24,316 nt of DNA from Pseudomonadota bacterium (GTDB lineage Bacteria > Pseudomonadota > Gammaproteobacteria > Burkholderiales > Thiobacillaceae), in the NCBI GenBank assembly GCA_030836725.1, contig JAUPLV010000008.1, positions 1 to 24,316 of the forward strand. Reading direction: 5' to 3'. The notes beneath the pieces were generated by a model. The model was not told the origin of the DNA. It made no database searches and saw only the letters and a list, made by a program, of their open reading frames with translations. Below, in pieces: positions 1 through 7,641 of the stretch. Position numbers and translations under genes: made by a program. The stretch's first letter is position 1, and each line of letters opens with the position of its first letter.

Positions 1-1
1 C

Positions 2-946
2 AGTGCCGAAGCGGTCGCCTACGCTCGCGCCCTGCACACGCTGGTAACCTGGATCGGCATCTGCGACGGCAACATGCAGGAAGGCAGCTTCCGCGTCGAT
101 GCCAACGTCTCGGTACGCCCGGTCGGGCAGGCCGAATTCGGCACCCGCCGCGAGATCAAGAACCTCAACTCCTTCAAGTTTCTGCAACAGGCAATCGATT
201 ACGAAGTGCGCTGGCAGATCGAGACGCTGGAAGACGGCGGCCGCATCGAGCAGGCCACGGTGCTGTTCGACCCCGACACCGGTGAGACGCGCATGATGCG
301 CAGCAAGGAAGACGCGCACGACTACCGCTACTTCCCCGACCCCGACCTGCTGCCGGTGAAGCTCGACGAGGACTGGATCGAGGCGGTGCGTGCCGCATTG
401 CCCGATCTGCCCGCCGCGATGCAGGCCCGCTTCCGGGACGACTACGGCGTGTCGGCTTACGACGCCGCCGTGCTGACCGGCTCGCACGCGCTCGCCGATT
501 ACTTCGAGGTCGCCGCCCAACATTCGGGGCAGCCCAAGTTCGCCGCCAACTGGATCATGGGCGAACTGTCGGCCGCGTTGAACAAGGCCGAACTCGACAT
601 CGCGCAAAGCCCGGTGTCCGCGGCCCGACTCGGCGCGCTGATCGCCCGCATCCAGGACGGCACCCTGTCCGGCAAGCTCGCCAGGCAGGTGTTCGAGGGG
701 CTGTGGGAAGGCGCTGGCGAAGTCGACGCCATCATCGAGGCGCGCGGACTCAGGCAGATGTCCGATTCCGGCGAACTGGAGAAGATCATCGACGACGTGC
801 TGGCCGCCAATCAGAAATCGGTCGAGGAATTCCGTTCCGGCAAGGACAAGGCGTTCAACGCGCTGGTCGGGCAGGTGATGAAAGCCAGCAAGGGCAAGGC
901 CAACCCGGCGCAGGTCAACGAACTGCTGAAAACAAAACTGCGGTAG
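2..946 (+). CDS. gatB: Aspartyl/glutamyl-tRNA amidotransferase subunit B, C-terminal part
   Basis: This is the 3' part of GatB, the subunit of the GatCAB amidotransferase that activates misacylated Glu-tRNA(Gln) or Asp-tRNA(Asn) for transamidation in the cytosol. The frame is open from base 2, so the gene starts upstream of the window. Visible family features are the RREIKNLNS segment of the catalytic cradle, the DYRYFPDPDL motif, and the helical YqeY-like tRNA-binding tail that ends in NPAQVNELLKTKL. About 314 residues are present, roughly the last two thirds of a normal ~480-residue GatB. A strong hairpin follows the stop. gatC and gatA probably lie upstream but cannot be seen. The assignment is firm. 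Confidence 0.96.
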   Translation, partial: SAEAVAYARALHTLVTWIGICDGNMQEGSFRVDANVSVRPVGQAEFGTRREIKNLNSFKFLQQAIDYEVRWQIETLEDGGRIEQATVLFDPDTGETRMMRSKEDAHDYRYFPDPDLLPVKLDEDWIEAVRAALPDLPAAMQARFRDDYGVSAYDAAVLTGSHALADYFEVAAQHSGQPKFAANWIMGELSAALNKAELDIAQSPVSAARLGALIARIQDGTLSGKLARQVFEGLWEGAGEVDAIIEARGLRQMSDSGELEKIIDDVLAANQKSVEEFRSGKDKAFNALVGQVMKASKGKANPAQVNELLKTKLR

Positions 947-957
947 CCCAATGGAAA

Positions 958-988
958 GCGGGATGACCGGTCACTCCGGCCATCCCGC
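958..988. terminator. Hairpin terminator between convergent gatB and the DUF4124 gene
   Basis: GCGGGATG (958-965) pairs with CATCCCGC (981-988). After one A/C mismatch, CCGG (967-970) pairs with CCGG (976-979) around the loop TCACT. The 12 paired bases lie 11 bp after the gatB stop and 55 bp from the stop of the convergent DUF4124 gene. There is no strong T-run, only CTCCTTT on the gatB side. It is a probable terminator, possibly bidirectional. Confidence 0.6.
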
Positions 989-1043
989 CTCCTTTCGAAC
1001 CCCGTGCCCGGCAACGTCACCGCGGCAAAAGGCACGCCGCAGC

Positions 1044-1691
1044 TTACTGCTTGCCCGTCAATTCCCGGAACCGCACCTTGTCGGCCGCGTATTTCCCGCG
1101 CACTTTCTTCATGGCCTCTTCATTGTTCTGGATGGTTTTCTTCAGGTCCTGATCTTCCCGGTTGGCCTGATCCAGTTGCTCTTGAAGGTTGGGGGAAACC
1201 GCCTGACCTGATTTCTGGATACCGGCGATGCGATTTTTCAGGTCGGTCAGGTTTTTCCCCACCGCCACCGCACGGGTTTTCGCACCCTCGATCACCAACT
1301 TGTGGTTCTCCAGCGCCCGGTCGCGCGCCAGGTCGATTTCCGCTTCGGTGGTATAGGTTTGGGTCAGCGCACGGTCGAGCTGTGCCTGCTTCTGCTTTTC
1401 CTTGTCGACCAGCATCTGCTCGGCCTTGCGCTCGGCCTCGGCCTTGCGCTCGGCCTCGGATTGGGTGCGCTTGACCACATTGCCCTGCTTGTTCAGCTCG
1501 GCGCCGCCGCTTTTCTGGTACGTCGTCGGCGGCGTATCGCTGTACTGCACGCGGCCGTTGCTATCCACCCAGCGATACATCCCCGCCTGCGCCGACCCCG
1601 CGCCAAGCAGCAGCGCTGCCGCCAGCGCGCTAAACGCCATACGTTGCACGGTAGCCTGCCACGGCCTGTAATTCAGTTTGTCTGTTTGCAT
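1044..1691 (-). CDS. DUF4124 domain-containing secreted protein
   Basis: The protein is about 215 residues and its function is unknown. A long positive N-region is followed by a hydrophobic stretch (AFSALAAALLLGAG) ending in AQA, which fits Sec export to the periplasm. Immediately after comes the DUF4124 signature, MYRWVDSNGRVQYSDTPP. The rest is charged, probably coiled coil, with an 18-bp tandem duplication giving the (AE)RKAEAERKAE stretch. The start is uncertain. ATG at 1691 has GGTGGAG upstream, and a GTG codon precedes it directly. ATG at 1640 would give a shorter, more typical signal peptide. With either start the gene overlaps the end of pyrE on the same strand, so it is probably co-transcribed with pyrE. 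Confidence 0.85.
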   Translation of the reverse strand: MQTDKLNYRPWQATVQRMAFSALAAALLLGAGSAQAGMYRWVDSNGRVQYSDTPPTTYQKSGGAELNKQGNVVKRTQSEAERKAEAERKAEQMLVDKEKQKQAQLDRALTQTYTTEAEIDLARDRALENHKLVIEGAKTRAVAVGKNLTDLKNRIAGIQKSGQAVSPNLQEQLDQANREDQDLKKTIQNNEEAMKKVRGKYAADKVRFRELTGKQ

Positions 1692-2268
1692 CACGTTTTA
1701 GAAACTCCACCAGATTGTCCAGCGTGACCACCGCCACCACTGGAATGCCATACTGCTCACGAACTTCCTGCACCGCGGATCGTTCACCCGTTCCGCGCTC
1801 CATGCGATCCAGCGCAATCACCACCCCGGCCGGTTCGGCGCCCGCGTCGCGGATCAGGTCCACCGACTCGCGCACCGAGGTGCCCGCCGAAATCACGTCG
1901 TCGACGATCAGCACGCGGCCCTTGAGCGCCGCGCCGACCACCGTCCCGCCCTCGCCGTGATCCTTGGCTTCCTTGCGGTTGTAGGCGTACGGCACATTTC
2001 TGCCCATGCCCGCCAGCGCAATCGCAATGCTCGCCGCCAGCGGAATCCCCTTGTAGGCCGGGCCGAACAGCACGTCGAACGCGATCCCCGAATCGACAAT
2101 GGCTTTCGCGTAAAATTCCCCAAGGCGCTTCAGCTTGTCGCCGTCGTTGAACAGCCCCGCGTTGAAAAAGTAGGGGCTCATGCGCCCCGCCTTGGTCTTG
2201 AATTCGCCAAAACACAACACCTGCGACGCGATGGCGAATTCCACAAACTCGGCTTTGTAATCGGACAT
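1630..2268 (-). CDS. pyrE: Orotate phosphoribosyltransferase
   Basis: PyrE catalyses orotate + PRPP to OMP, the fifth step of de novo pyrimidine synthesis. The 212 residues match the usual ~213. The PRPP-binding motif VLIVDDVISAGTS is at about 119-131. The mobile catalytic loop YNRKEAKDHGEGG is at about 96-108, and the N-terminal FKTKAGRMSPYFFN segment is present. The ATG at 2268 (MSDYKAEF) is chosen because homology begins there, although the frame stays open much further upstream through the antisense of xth. No strong ribosome-binding site is visible. A perfect TATAAT box lies 34 bp upstream, inside xth. The 3' end overlaps the DUF4124 gene. Confidence 0.96.
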   Translation of the reverse strand: MSDYKAEFVEFAIASQVLCFGEFKTKAGRMSPYFFNAGLFNDGDKLKRLGEFYAKAIVDSGIAFDVLFGPAYKGIPLAASIAIALAGMGRNVPYAYNRKEAKDHGEGGTVVGAALKGRVLIVDDVISAGTSVRESVDLIRDAGAEPAGVVIALDRMERGTGERSAVQEVREQYGIPVVAVVTLDNLVEFLKRDANRQTELQAVAGYRATYGV

Positions 2269-2295
2269 TTTTCTGAATTTCTTGAATCGATCTTG

Positions 2296-3075
2296 ATGCG
2301 AATTATATCGGCCAACCTCAACGGCATCCGTTCCGCCGCCAGCAAAGGCTTTTTCGACTGGCTGCCCGCGCAGCATGCCGACGTCGTCTGCGTCCAGGAA
2401 CTCAAGGCGCAGGCCGCCGACCTCAAGCCCGAATTCATCCGGTGCGACGGCCTCGCCGGCGCCTTTCACTACGCCGAGAAAAAAGGCTACAGCGGCGTCG
2501 GCGTGTACACCCGCACGCCGCCACAGAAAATCATCGAAGGCCTCGGCGTGCCCGAATTCGACGCAGAAGGCCGCTACATCGAAGCCGACTACGGCCATCT
2601 CGCCGTCATCTCGCTCTACCAGCCCTCCGGCTCCAGCAGCGACGAACGCCAGCAGGCCAAATTCCGCTTCATGGACGTTTTCTTCCCGCACCTCCAGGCG
2701 CTGATCAAATCCGGCCGCGAAATCGTCATCTGCGGCGACTGGAACATCGCCCACAAGGAGATCGACCTCAGGAACTGGAAATCCAACCAGAAGAACTCCG
2801 GCTTCCTGCCCGAGGAACGCGCCTGGATGACCCGTCTGTTCGACGAACTCGGCTGGGTCGACGTCTACCGCAGCCTCTACCCCGAGCACACCGGCGAAGC
2901 CTACACCTGGTGGAGCAACCGCGGCCAGGCCTGGGCCAAGAACGTCGGCTGGCGCATCGACTACCAGATCGCCACCCCCGGCATCGCCGCCAGGGCCACC
3001 GCCGCCAGCGTCTACAAGGACCAGCGCTTTTCCGACCACGCGCCGCTGATTGTCGATTACGATTACAAGGCTTAA
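2296..3075 (+). CDS. xth: Exodeoxyribonuclease III (AP endonuclease, ExoA/Xth family)
   Basis: This is a Mg-dependent 3'-5' exonuclease and AP endonuclease of base-excision repair. The 259 residues are a normal length. Catalytic residues of the EEP fold are all visible: N7 (SANLNGIR), E35 (VCVQELKA), Y108 (SLYQPSG), D148 and N150 (CGDWNIAH), D222 (WRIDYQ), and D247-H248 (RFSDHAP). ATG at 2296 (MRIISANLNG) is the family start, although the reading frame is open far upstream over pyrE. No clear Shine-Dalgarno sequence precedes it. It is divergent from pyrE with a 27-bp gap, so its promoter must lie within pyrE coding DNA. Confidence 0.95.
   Translation: MRIISANLNGIRSAASKGFFDWLPAQHADVVCVQELKAQAADLKPEFIRCDGLAGAFHYAEKKGYSGVGVYTRTPPQKIIEGLGVPEFDAEGRYIEADYGHLAVISLYQPSGSSSDERQQAKFRFMDVFFPHLQALIKSGREIVICGDWNIAHKEIDLRNWKSNQKNSGFLPEERAWMTRLFDELGWVDVYRSLYPEHTGEAYTWWSNRGQAWAKNVGWRIDYQIATPGIAARATAASVYKDQRFSDHAPLIVDYDYKA
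2302..2307 (-). promoter_or_regulatory. Probable pyrE -10 box inside the xth start region
   Basis: On the minus strand the sequence is TATAAT, a perfect sigma-70 -10 hexamer. Transcription would start near 2295 and give a pyrE leader of about 27 nt. No good -35 hexamer is seen 16-18 bp upstream. The box overlaps codons 3-4 of the divergent xth gene. Confidence 0.45.
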
Positions 3076-3094
3076 GCTCCCCATCGAGGCCACG

Positions 3095-3388
3095 ATGAAG
3101 AAACAGACCGCACTGCACCTGCTGCAGGATCACACGGAGACGCTGCGAGAGCGCTTCGGCGTGCGGCATCTGTCGCTCTTCGGTTCCACCGTGCGCGACG
3201 AGGCACGCGAAAAAAGCGACGTCGACGTCCTCGTCGAATTCGACGGCCCGGCCACTTCCGACCGTTATTTCGGCTTGCAGTTTTACCTGGAAGACCTGTT
3301 CGGCTGCCCGGTCGACCTGGTCACCGACAAGGCATTGCGCCCCGAACTCCGCCCTCACATCGAGAAGGAAGCCGTCCGTGTCGCGTGA
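3095..3388 (+). CDS. mntA: MntA-type nucleotidyltransferase antitoxin
   Basis: The 97-residue minimal nucleotidyltransferase shows the family motif GSX10DXD exactly (G30-S31 ... D42-V-D44) and a third acidic residue in CPVDLVT (D74). In characterised HepT-MntA pairs, MntA neutralises the HEPN toxin by AMPylating a tyrosine next to its active site. The ATG at 3095 follows a GAGG-like ribosome-binding site. The gene starts 19 bp after the xth stop. Its 3' end overlaps the next gene by 11 nt, the usual arrangement for this toxin-antitoxin type. The pair call is strong. Activity here is inferred. Confidence 0.9.
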   Translation: MKKQTALHLLQDHTETLRERFGVRHLSLFGSTVRDEAREKSDVDVLVEFDGPATSDRYFGLQFYLEDLFGCPVDLVTDKALRPELRPHIEKEAVRVA

Positions 3389-3746
3389 ATGGCGCTTTTA
3401 CGTAAGCGACATGATCGGGTTTGCGGAAAAGGTGCTGATCTACACCCATGAAATGGAGCAAAACCGTTTCGAACAAAGCGGCCTCAACTACGACGCCGCC
3501 CTGCGCAATCTCGAACTCATCGGCGAGGCCGCCACGCATATCCCTGAGCACGTTCGGCAATTCGCCAGCCAAATCGACTGGCGCCGCATCGTCGCCACGC
3601 GCAACCGCTTGATTCACGGCTATCTCGGCATCGACAACGACACGCTCTGGAGCATCATTCAGACAGACATCCCCGCCCTGCTGCGCAACCTGCATGCGCT
3701 GAAAGCAGCGGCGGATGCGGGACAGATCGCCGACCCGGCCGCATGA
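3378..3746 (+). CDS. hepT: HepT-type HEPN ribonuclease toxin
   Basis: This 122-residue protein of the HEPN family (DUF86) is all-helical by appearance. It carries the RNase motif RX4HXY as RNRLIHGY (R75, H80, Y82). Y82 corresponds to the tyrosine that MntA modifies in studied systems. The N-terminus MSREWRFYVSDMI and the helix LRNLELIGEAATHIPE are typical of the family. Translation starts at GTG 3378, inside the end of mntA, which suggests translational coupling. It is likely an RNA-cleaving toxin that dimerises and is held inactive by MntA. No key residue is missing. Confidence 0.9.
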   Translation: MSREWRFYVSDMIGFAEKVLIYTHEMEQNRFEQSGLNYDAALRNLELIGEAATHIPEHVRQFASQIDWRRIVATRNRLIHGYLGIDNDTLWSIIQTDIPALLRNLHALKAAADAGQIADPAA

Positions 3747-3838
3747 CTCCGCACAGGTCGTCGATCTCGGTTACAGGCCATCCCTCCCGTTCCGCTGGAA
3801 ACAACCAACACAACTCGACAAGGGCAGGAAGGCACGGC

Positions 3839-4729
3839 ATGACAAAAAAAGAACTGCCCGGCATCGGCGGACAAACCTTCGAGGGCCTCAGACGGATCAA
3901 CGACCACGGCGCCGAATACTGGAGCGCACGCGACTTGCAGCCCCTCCTGGGTTACAGCCAATGGCGGCGGTTCGACGATGCCGTCAAGCGCGCCCAGGCA
4001 TCGTGCGCGCAGTCGGCTAACGACCCTGCTTATCATTTTGCCGGCGCCGGCAAAATGATCGGGTTGGGCAAAGGGGGCCGGCGAGAGGTTGATGACTACC
4101 AACTGTCCCGCTTCGCCTGCTACCTCATCGCCCAGAACGGCGACCCGCGCAAGCCGGAAATCGCCCAGGCCCAGAAATACTTTGCCCTCCAGACGCGGCG
4201 TCAGGAACTGTCCGAGCAGCTCGCCGCGGATGTGGAGCGCCTGGAACTGCGCAAACAGGCCTCCGAAGAATTCAGGGCGCTCTCCGGGGCCGCCCAGCAA
4301 GCCGGCGTGCAGCACCGCATGTTCGGCATCTTCCACGATGCCGGTTACAAGGGACTCTACGGCGGCCTGGGCAACGAACAAATCAAGGTGAGGAAAGGCG
4401 TCCCGGCGAAAGAACAGCTGATGGACCGGATGAACGCCACCGAACTGGCCGCCAACCAGTTCCGCATGACCCAGGCCCGCGACAAGCTGGCGCGCGAAGG
4501 CATCCGCGACCAGCAGCAGGCCATCCGCGCCCACGAGCAGGTCGGCAAGGAAGTCCGCGCCGCCATCGAACGCATCGGCGGCGAGCGCCCCGAAAACCTC
4601 CCCGCCGCCGAACCCATCAAGGATGTGGAAAAGCGCCTCAAGACCGCCGCGCCCAGGCTGGAACTGGACGAGCGCGATGCGGGCGGTTTGCTGGGGAACA
4701 GCCCGCCCGACAAGGGAACGCACCCGTAA
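3839..4729 (+). CDS. dinD: DNA damage-inducible protein D (DinD-like)
   Basis: The 296-residue protein is close to E. coli DinD (274 residues) over its whole length. Matching stretches include INDHGAEYWSARDLQPLLGYSQW near the N-terminus, SRFACYLIAQNGDPRKPEIAQAQ, YFALQTRRQEL, GYKGLYGGL, and STELAANxFRxTQ-like MNATELAANQFRMTQ. E. coli DinD is SOS-induced and reported to act on RecA filaments. A strong AGGGCAGGAAGG ribosome-binding region precedes the ATG at 3839. The frame is open 96 bp further upstream, but that part lacks homology. No convincing LexA box was found upstream. The restriction-modification gene begins 5 bp after the stop, so dinD probably belongs to that operon. Confidence 0.92.
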   Translation: MTKKELPGIGGQTFEGLRRINDHGAEYWSARDLQPLLGYSQWRRFDDAVKRAQASCAQSANDPAYHFAGAGKMIGLGKGGRREVDDYQLSRFACYLIAQNGDPRKPEIAQAQKYFALQTRRQELSEQLAADVERLELRKQASEEFRALSGAAQQAGVQHRMFGIFHDAGYKGLYGGLGNEQIKVRKGVPAKEQLMDRMNATELAANQFRMTQARDKLAREGIRDQQQAIRAHEQVGKEVRAAIERIGGERPENLPAAEPIKDVEKRLKTAAPRLELDERDAGGLLGNSPPDKGTHP

Positions 4730-4734
4730 CCGCC

Positions 4735-7641
4735 ATGCCGCTTTCCTGGAACGAGATCAAGTCCCGCGCCCTCGCCTTCTCCCGCGAATGGGCCGACGCC
4801 GCCAACGAAGACAGCGAGGCAAAGCCGTTCTGGATCGCCTTCTTCGAAATCTTCGGCATCACCAACAAGCGCGTCGCCACCTTCGAGCACGCGGTCAAGA
4901 AATACGGCGGCGACCAGGGCTACGTCGATTTGTTCTGGCCCGGCGTATTGCTGGTGGAGCAGAAATCGCGCGGCAGGAATCTCGACCGCGCCTTCAATCA
5001 GGCGCTGGACTACTTCCCCGGAATCAAGGAACGCGACCTGCCGCGTCACATCGTCGTATGCGATTTCGCCCGCTTCCGCCTCCACGACCTGGAAACCGGC
5101 GACACCCGCGAATTCGCGTTGAAGGACCTGCACAAGCACATCCGCCACTTCGGCTTCATCGCCGGCTACGAAACCCAGGAAATCAAGCCGCAGAATCCGG
5201 TCAACATTCAGGCGGCCGAACGCATGGGGCGGCTGCACGATGCGCTGAAAGCCTCTGGATTCGAGGGCCACGCGCTCGAAGTGCTGCTGGTGCGCCTGTT
5301 GTTCTGCCTGTTCGCCGACGACACCGGCATCTTCCAGCCGGCGCAGGCGCTGCGCAGCTACATCGAGGAACGCACCCGCGAGGACGGCTCCGACCTCGGC
5401 CCGCTGCTTGCCCAGCTGTTCCAGGTGCTTAACACCCCGGAAGCCAGGCGCGGCAAGGCGCTGGACGATCAGCTCGCCGCCTTCCCCTACATCAACGGCA
5501 AGCTGTTCGAAGAGGCCATCCCGATTGCCGGCTTCGATACCGCCATGCGCGAAGCGCTGCTCGACGCCTGCGCACTCGACTGGAGCGCGATCTCGCCGGC
5601 CATCTTCGGCGCGCTGTTCCAGAGCATCATGGACAGCAAGGCGCGCCGCAACCTCGGCGCGCACTACACCAGCGAGGAAAACATCCAGAAGCTCATCAAG
5701 CCGCTGTTCCTCGACGCGCTGTGGGCCGAGTTCGACAAGGTCAAGCGGCACCGCAACAAGCTGTTCGAGTTCCACCGGAAACTGCGCCGCCTCACCTTCT
5801 TCGACCCCGCCTGCGGCTGCGGCAATTTCCTCGTCATCGCCTACCGCGAACTGCGTCTGCTGGAACTGGAAATCCTGCGCGCCTCGCTGGCGCTTGAGCG
5901 CGAGTTCAAGCAGGCGCTGATCGACATCTTCCAGTTGCTCTCCATCGACGTCGACCAGTTTTACGGCATCGAAATCGAGGAATTCCCCGCGCAGATCGCC
6001 CAGGTCGCGCTGTGGCTGGTCGACCACCAGATGAACCTCAAGGTGAGCGAAGAATTCGGCATGTACTTCGCCCGCATTCCGCTGAAGACCAGCCCGCACA
6101 TCGTCCACGGCAACGCGCTCACGCTCGACTGGAACGACGTGCTGCCGGCGGAGCGCGCGAGCTACGTGATGGGCAACCCGCCCTTCGTCGGGGCCAAGTT
6201 CATGGACGACGCCCAGCGCGCCGACACCCGCGCCGTGTTCGCCGGCATCGACAACGCCGGGCTGCTCGACTTCGTCGCCGCGTGGTACGTGAAAGCGGCG
6301 CGCTACCTCCTCCCCTCCCCCGCAAGCGGGGGAGGGGCTGGGGGAGAGGGGCGCGGCACCGCCGCGTGCGCAATCGGGGGAGGGGCCGAGGGAGAGGGGA
6401 AAACCCGCTGCGCCTTCGTCTCCACCAACTCCATCACCCAGGGCGAGCAGGTCGGCGTGCTATGGGGCTGGCTGCTGGCACAGGGCATCAAGATCCATTT
6501 CGCCCACCGCACCTTCTCGTGGAGCAACGAAGCGCGCGGCAAGGCTGCGGTGCACTGCGTCATCGTCGGCTTCGGTCTGGGCGAGGTCGCGGAGAAGACG
6601 ATCTACGAATACGCCGACATCAAGGGCGAGCCGCACGCCCTGCCGGCCGCCAACATCAACCCGTATCTGGTGGACGCGCCGGACGTGGTGCTGGAGAACC
6701 GGCGCACGCCGATCTGCCCGGTGCCTGGAATCGGCATCGGCAACAAGCCCATCGACGGCGGCCACTACCTGTTCACCGACGACGAGAAAGCCGAATTCCT
6801 GCGCCGCGAGCCGCAGGCCGAAAAGTGGTTCCGCCGCTGGCTCGGCGCGGACGAGTTCATCAACGGCTACCAGCGCTGGTGTTTGTGGCTCGGAGACTGC
6901 CCGCCCAACGAATTGCGCCGGATGCCCGAGGCGATGAAACTCGTCGAAGCCGTCAGACAGTTCCGGCAGGCGAGCAAGTCGTCGCCGACGCAGAAGCTCG
7001 CCGACACCCCGACGCGATTCCATGTCGAAAACATGCCGGCGGCGGCCTATCTTCTCATTCCAAAAGTTTCCTCCGAGCGCAGGAACTACATCCCCATCGG
7101 ATTCATGCATACCGATACGCTGTCCAGCGATCTGGTATTCATTGTTCCCGAGGCAACGCTTTACCACTTCGGCGTGCTGACCTCGACCATGCACATGGCC
7201 TGGGTACGCTCGGTGTGCGGTCGTCTGGAAAGTCGTTATCGCTACTCCGCCGGCATCGTCTACAACAACTTCCCCTGGCCTGACAGCTCTCCCTCTCCCC
7301 AACCCTCCCCCCTCAAGGGGGAGGGGGCCAAGGCTGGGCCCAACCCGATTAATGCCGCCGCGCAGGCCGTGCTCGACGCCCGCGCGCAATTCCCCGGTTC
7401 GACGCTTGCCGACCTCTACGACCCGCTCTCCATGCCGCCCGCGCTGCTGAAAGCCCACCAGAAGCTCGACGCCGCAGTGGACAAGGCCTACGGCAAAACC
7501 GGTTTCAAGTCGGACGCCGAGCGGGTGGCGTTTCTGTTCGCGCGCTATCAGGCGCTGACGTCGCTGCTGCCGCCTGCAGCAGTAAAGAAACGCGTCGGCA
7601 AGGGAAAAGTGCTTAAGGAAGAAGACGTGACCGCCCCATGA
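4735..7641 (+). CDS. MmeI-like type IIG/IIL restriction-modification enzyme (nuclease-methyltransferase fusion)
   Basis: This 968-residue single-chain enzyme is predicted to methylate and cut DNA. Its N-terminal nuclease shows D65-X9-E75-X-K77, the same spacing as the MmeI D-X9-EXK active site. A helical linker leads to the methyltransferase with SAM motif I DPACGCGNF (357-365) and the adenine-N6 motif IV NPPF (481-484). The C-terminal part (about 620-850) is the expected target-recognition region. The length is similar to MmeI (919) plus two unusual insertions. Residues ~526-556 (PSPASGGGAGGEG...) and ~851-866 (SSPSPQPSPLKGEG) are encoded by palindromic repeats absent from the expected fold. 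The gene follows dinD by 5 bp and overlaps the DUF3800 gene by 4 bp. Activity with the insertions is uncertain. Confidence 0.92.
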   Translation: MPLSWNEIKSRALAFSREWADAANEDSEAKPFWIAFFEIFGITNKRVATFEHAVKKYGGDQGYVDLFWPGVLLVEQKSRGRNLDRAFNQALDYFPGIKERDLPRHIVVCDFARFRLHDLETGDTREFALKDLHKHIRHFGFIAGYETQEIKPQNPVNIQAAERMGRLHDALKASGFEGHALEVLLVRLLFCLFADDTGIFQPAQALRSYIEERTREDGSDLGPLLAQLFQVLNTPEARRGKALDDQLAAFPYINGKLFEEAIPIAGFDTAMREALLDACALDWSAISPAIFGALFQSIMDSKARRNLGAHYTSEENIQKLIKPLFLDALWAEFDKVKRHRNKLFEFHRKLRRLTFFDPACGCGNFLVIAYRELRLLELEILRASLALEREFKQALIDIFQLLSIDVDQFYGIEIEEFPAQIAQVALWLVDHQMNLKVSEEFGMYFARIPLKTSPHIVHGNALTLDWNDVLPAERASYVMGNPPFVGAKFMDDAQRADTRAVFAGIDNAGLLDFVAAWYVKAARYLLPSPASGGGAGGEGRGTAACAIGGGAEGEGKTRCAFVSTNSITQGEQVGVLWGWLLAQGIKIHFAHRTFSWSNEARGKAAVHCVIVGFGLGEVAEKTIYEYADIKGEPHALPAANINPYLVDAPDVVLENRRTPICPVPGIGIGNKPIDGGHYLFTDDEKAEFLRREPQAEKWFRRWLGADEFINGYQRWCLWLGDCPPNELRRMPEAMKLVEAVRQFRQASKSSPTQKLADTPTRFHVENMPAAAYLLIPKVSSERRNYIPIGFMHTDTLSSDLVFIVPEATLYHFGVLTSTMHMAWVRSVCGRLESRYRYSAGIVYNNFPWPDSSPSPQPSPLKGEGAKAGPNPINAAAQAVLDARAQFPGSTLADLYDPLSMPPALLKAHQKLDAAVDKAYGKTGFKSDAERVAFLFARYQALTSLLPPAAVKKRVGKGKVLKEEDVTAP
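6310..6350. repeat. G/C-rich palindromic element inside the restriction-modification gene, copy 1
   Basis: CCCCTCCCCCGC (6312-6323) and GCGGGGGAGGGG (6326-6337) form a perfect 12-bp stem with a 2-nt AA loop. The element is followed by CTGGGGGAGAGGGG. It is translated in frame as LPSPASGGGAGGEG and falls between conserved methyltransferase segments, which indicates insertion into an existing gene. Confidence 0.8.
6375..6399. repeat. Half copy of the same palindromic element
   Basis: CGGGGGAGGGGCCGAGGGAGAGGGG repeats the right half of copy 1 (6328-6351) about 47 bp downstream, in the same direction, with few changes. It encodes IGGGAEGEG, echoing SGGGAGGEG. It is probably a truncated second insertion or a partial duplication. 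Confidence 0.65.
7287..7327. repeat. Palindromic element inside the restriction-modification gene, inverted copy
   Basis: CCCTCCCCC (7303-7311) and GGGGGAGGG (7317-7325) form a stem around a CTCAA loop, preceded by CTCTCCCTCTCCCCAA. The whole stretch is close to the reverse complement of copy 1 at 6310-6350. It is translated in frame as SSPSPQPSPLKGEG near the enzyme's C-terminal domain. Confidence 0.75.

Noticed and set aside
1401..1460. 18-bp duplication in the DUF4124 gene as a special repeat
   Set aside because: It encodes a simple Arg-Lys-Ala-Glu coiled-coil stretch, a common outcome in such proteins, with no palindrome or wider copies seen.
3650..3838. A LexA box upstream of dinD
   Set aside because: CTGT-N8-ACAG was searched by eye and not found. 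The nearest match (CTGGAAACAACCAACA) lacks the core, so SOS control is not supported here.
4357..6108. Long open frame (over 580 codons) antisense to dinD and the restriction-modification gene
   Set aside because: High GC makes stop codons rare in the antisense frame. The translation is low in motifs, and both strands cannot code here given clear DinD and methyltransferase homology on the plus strand.
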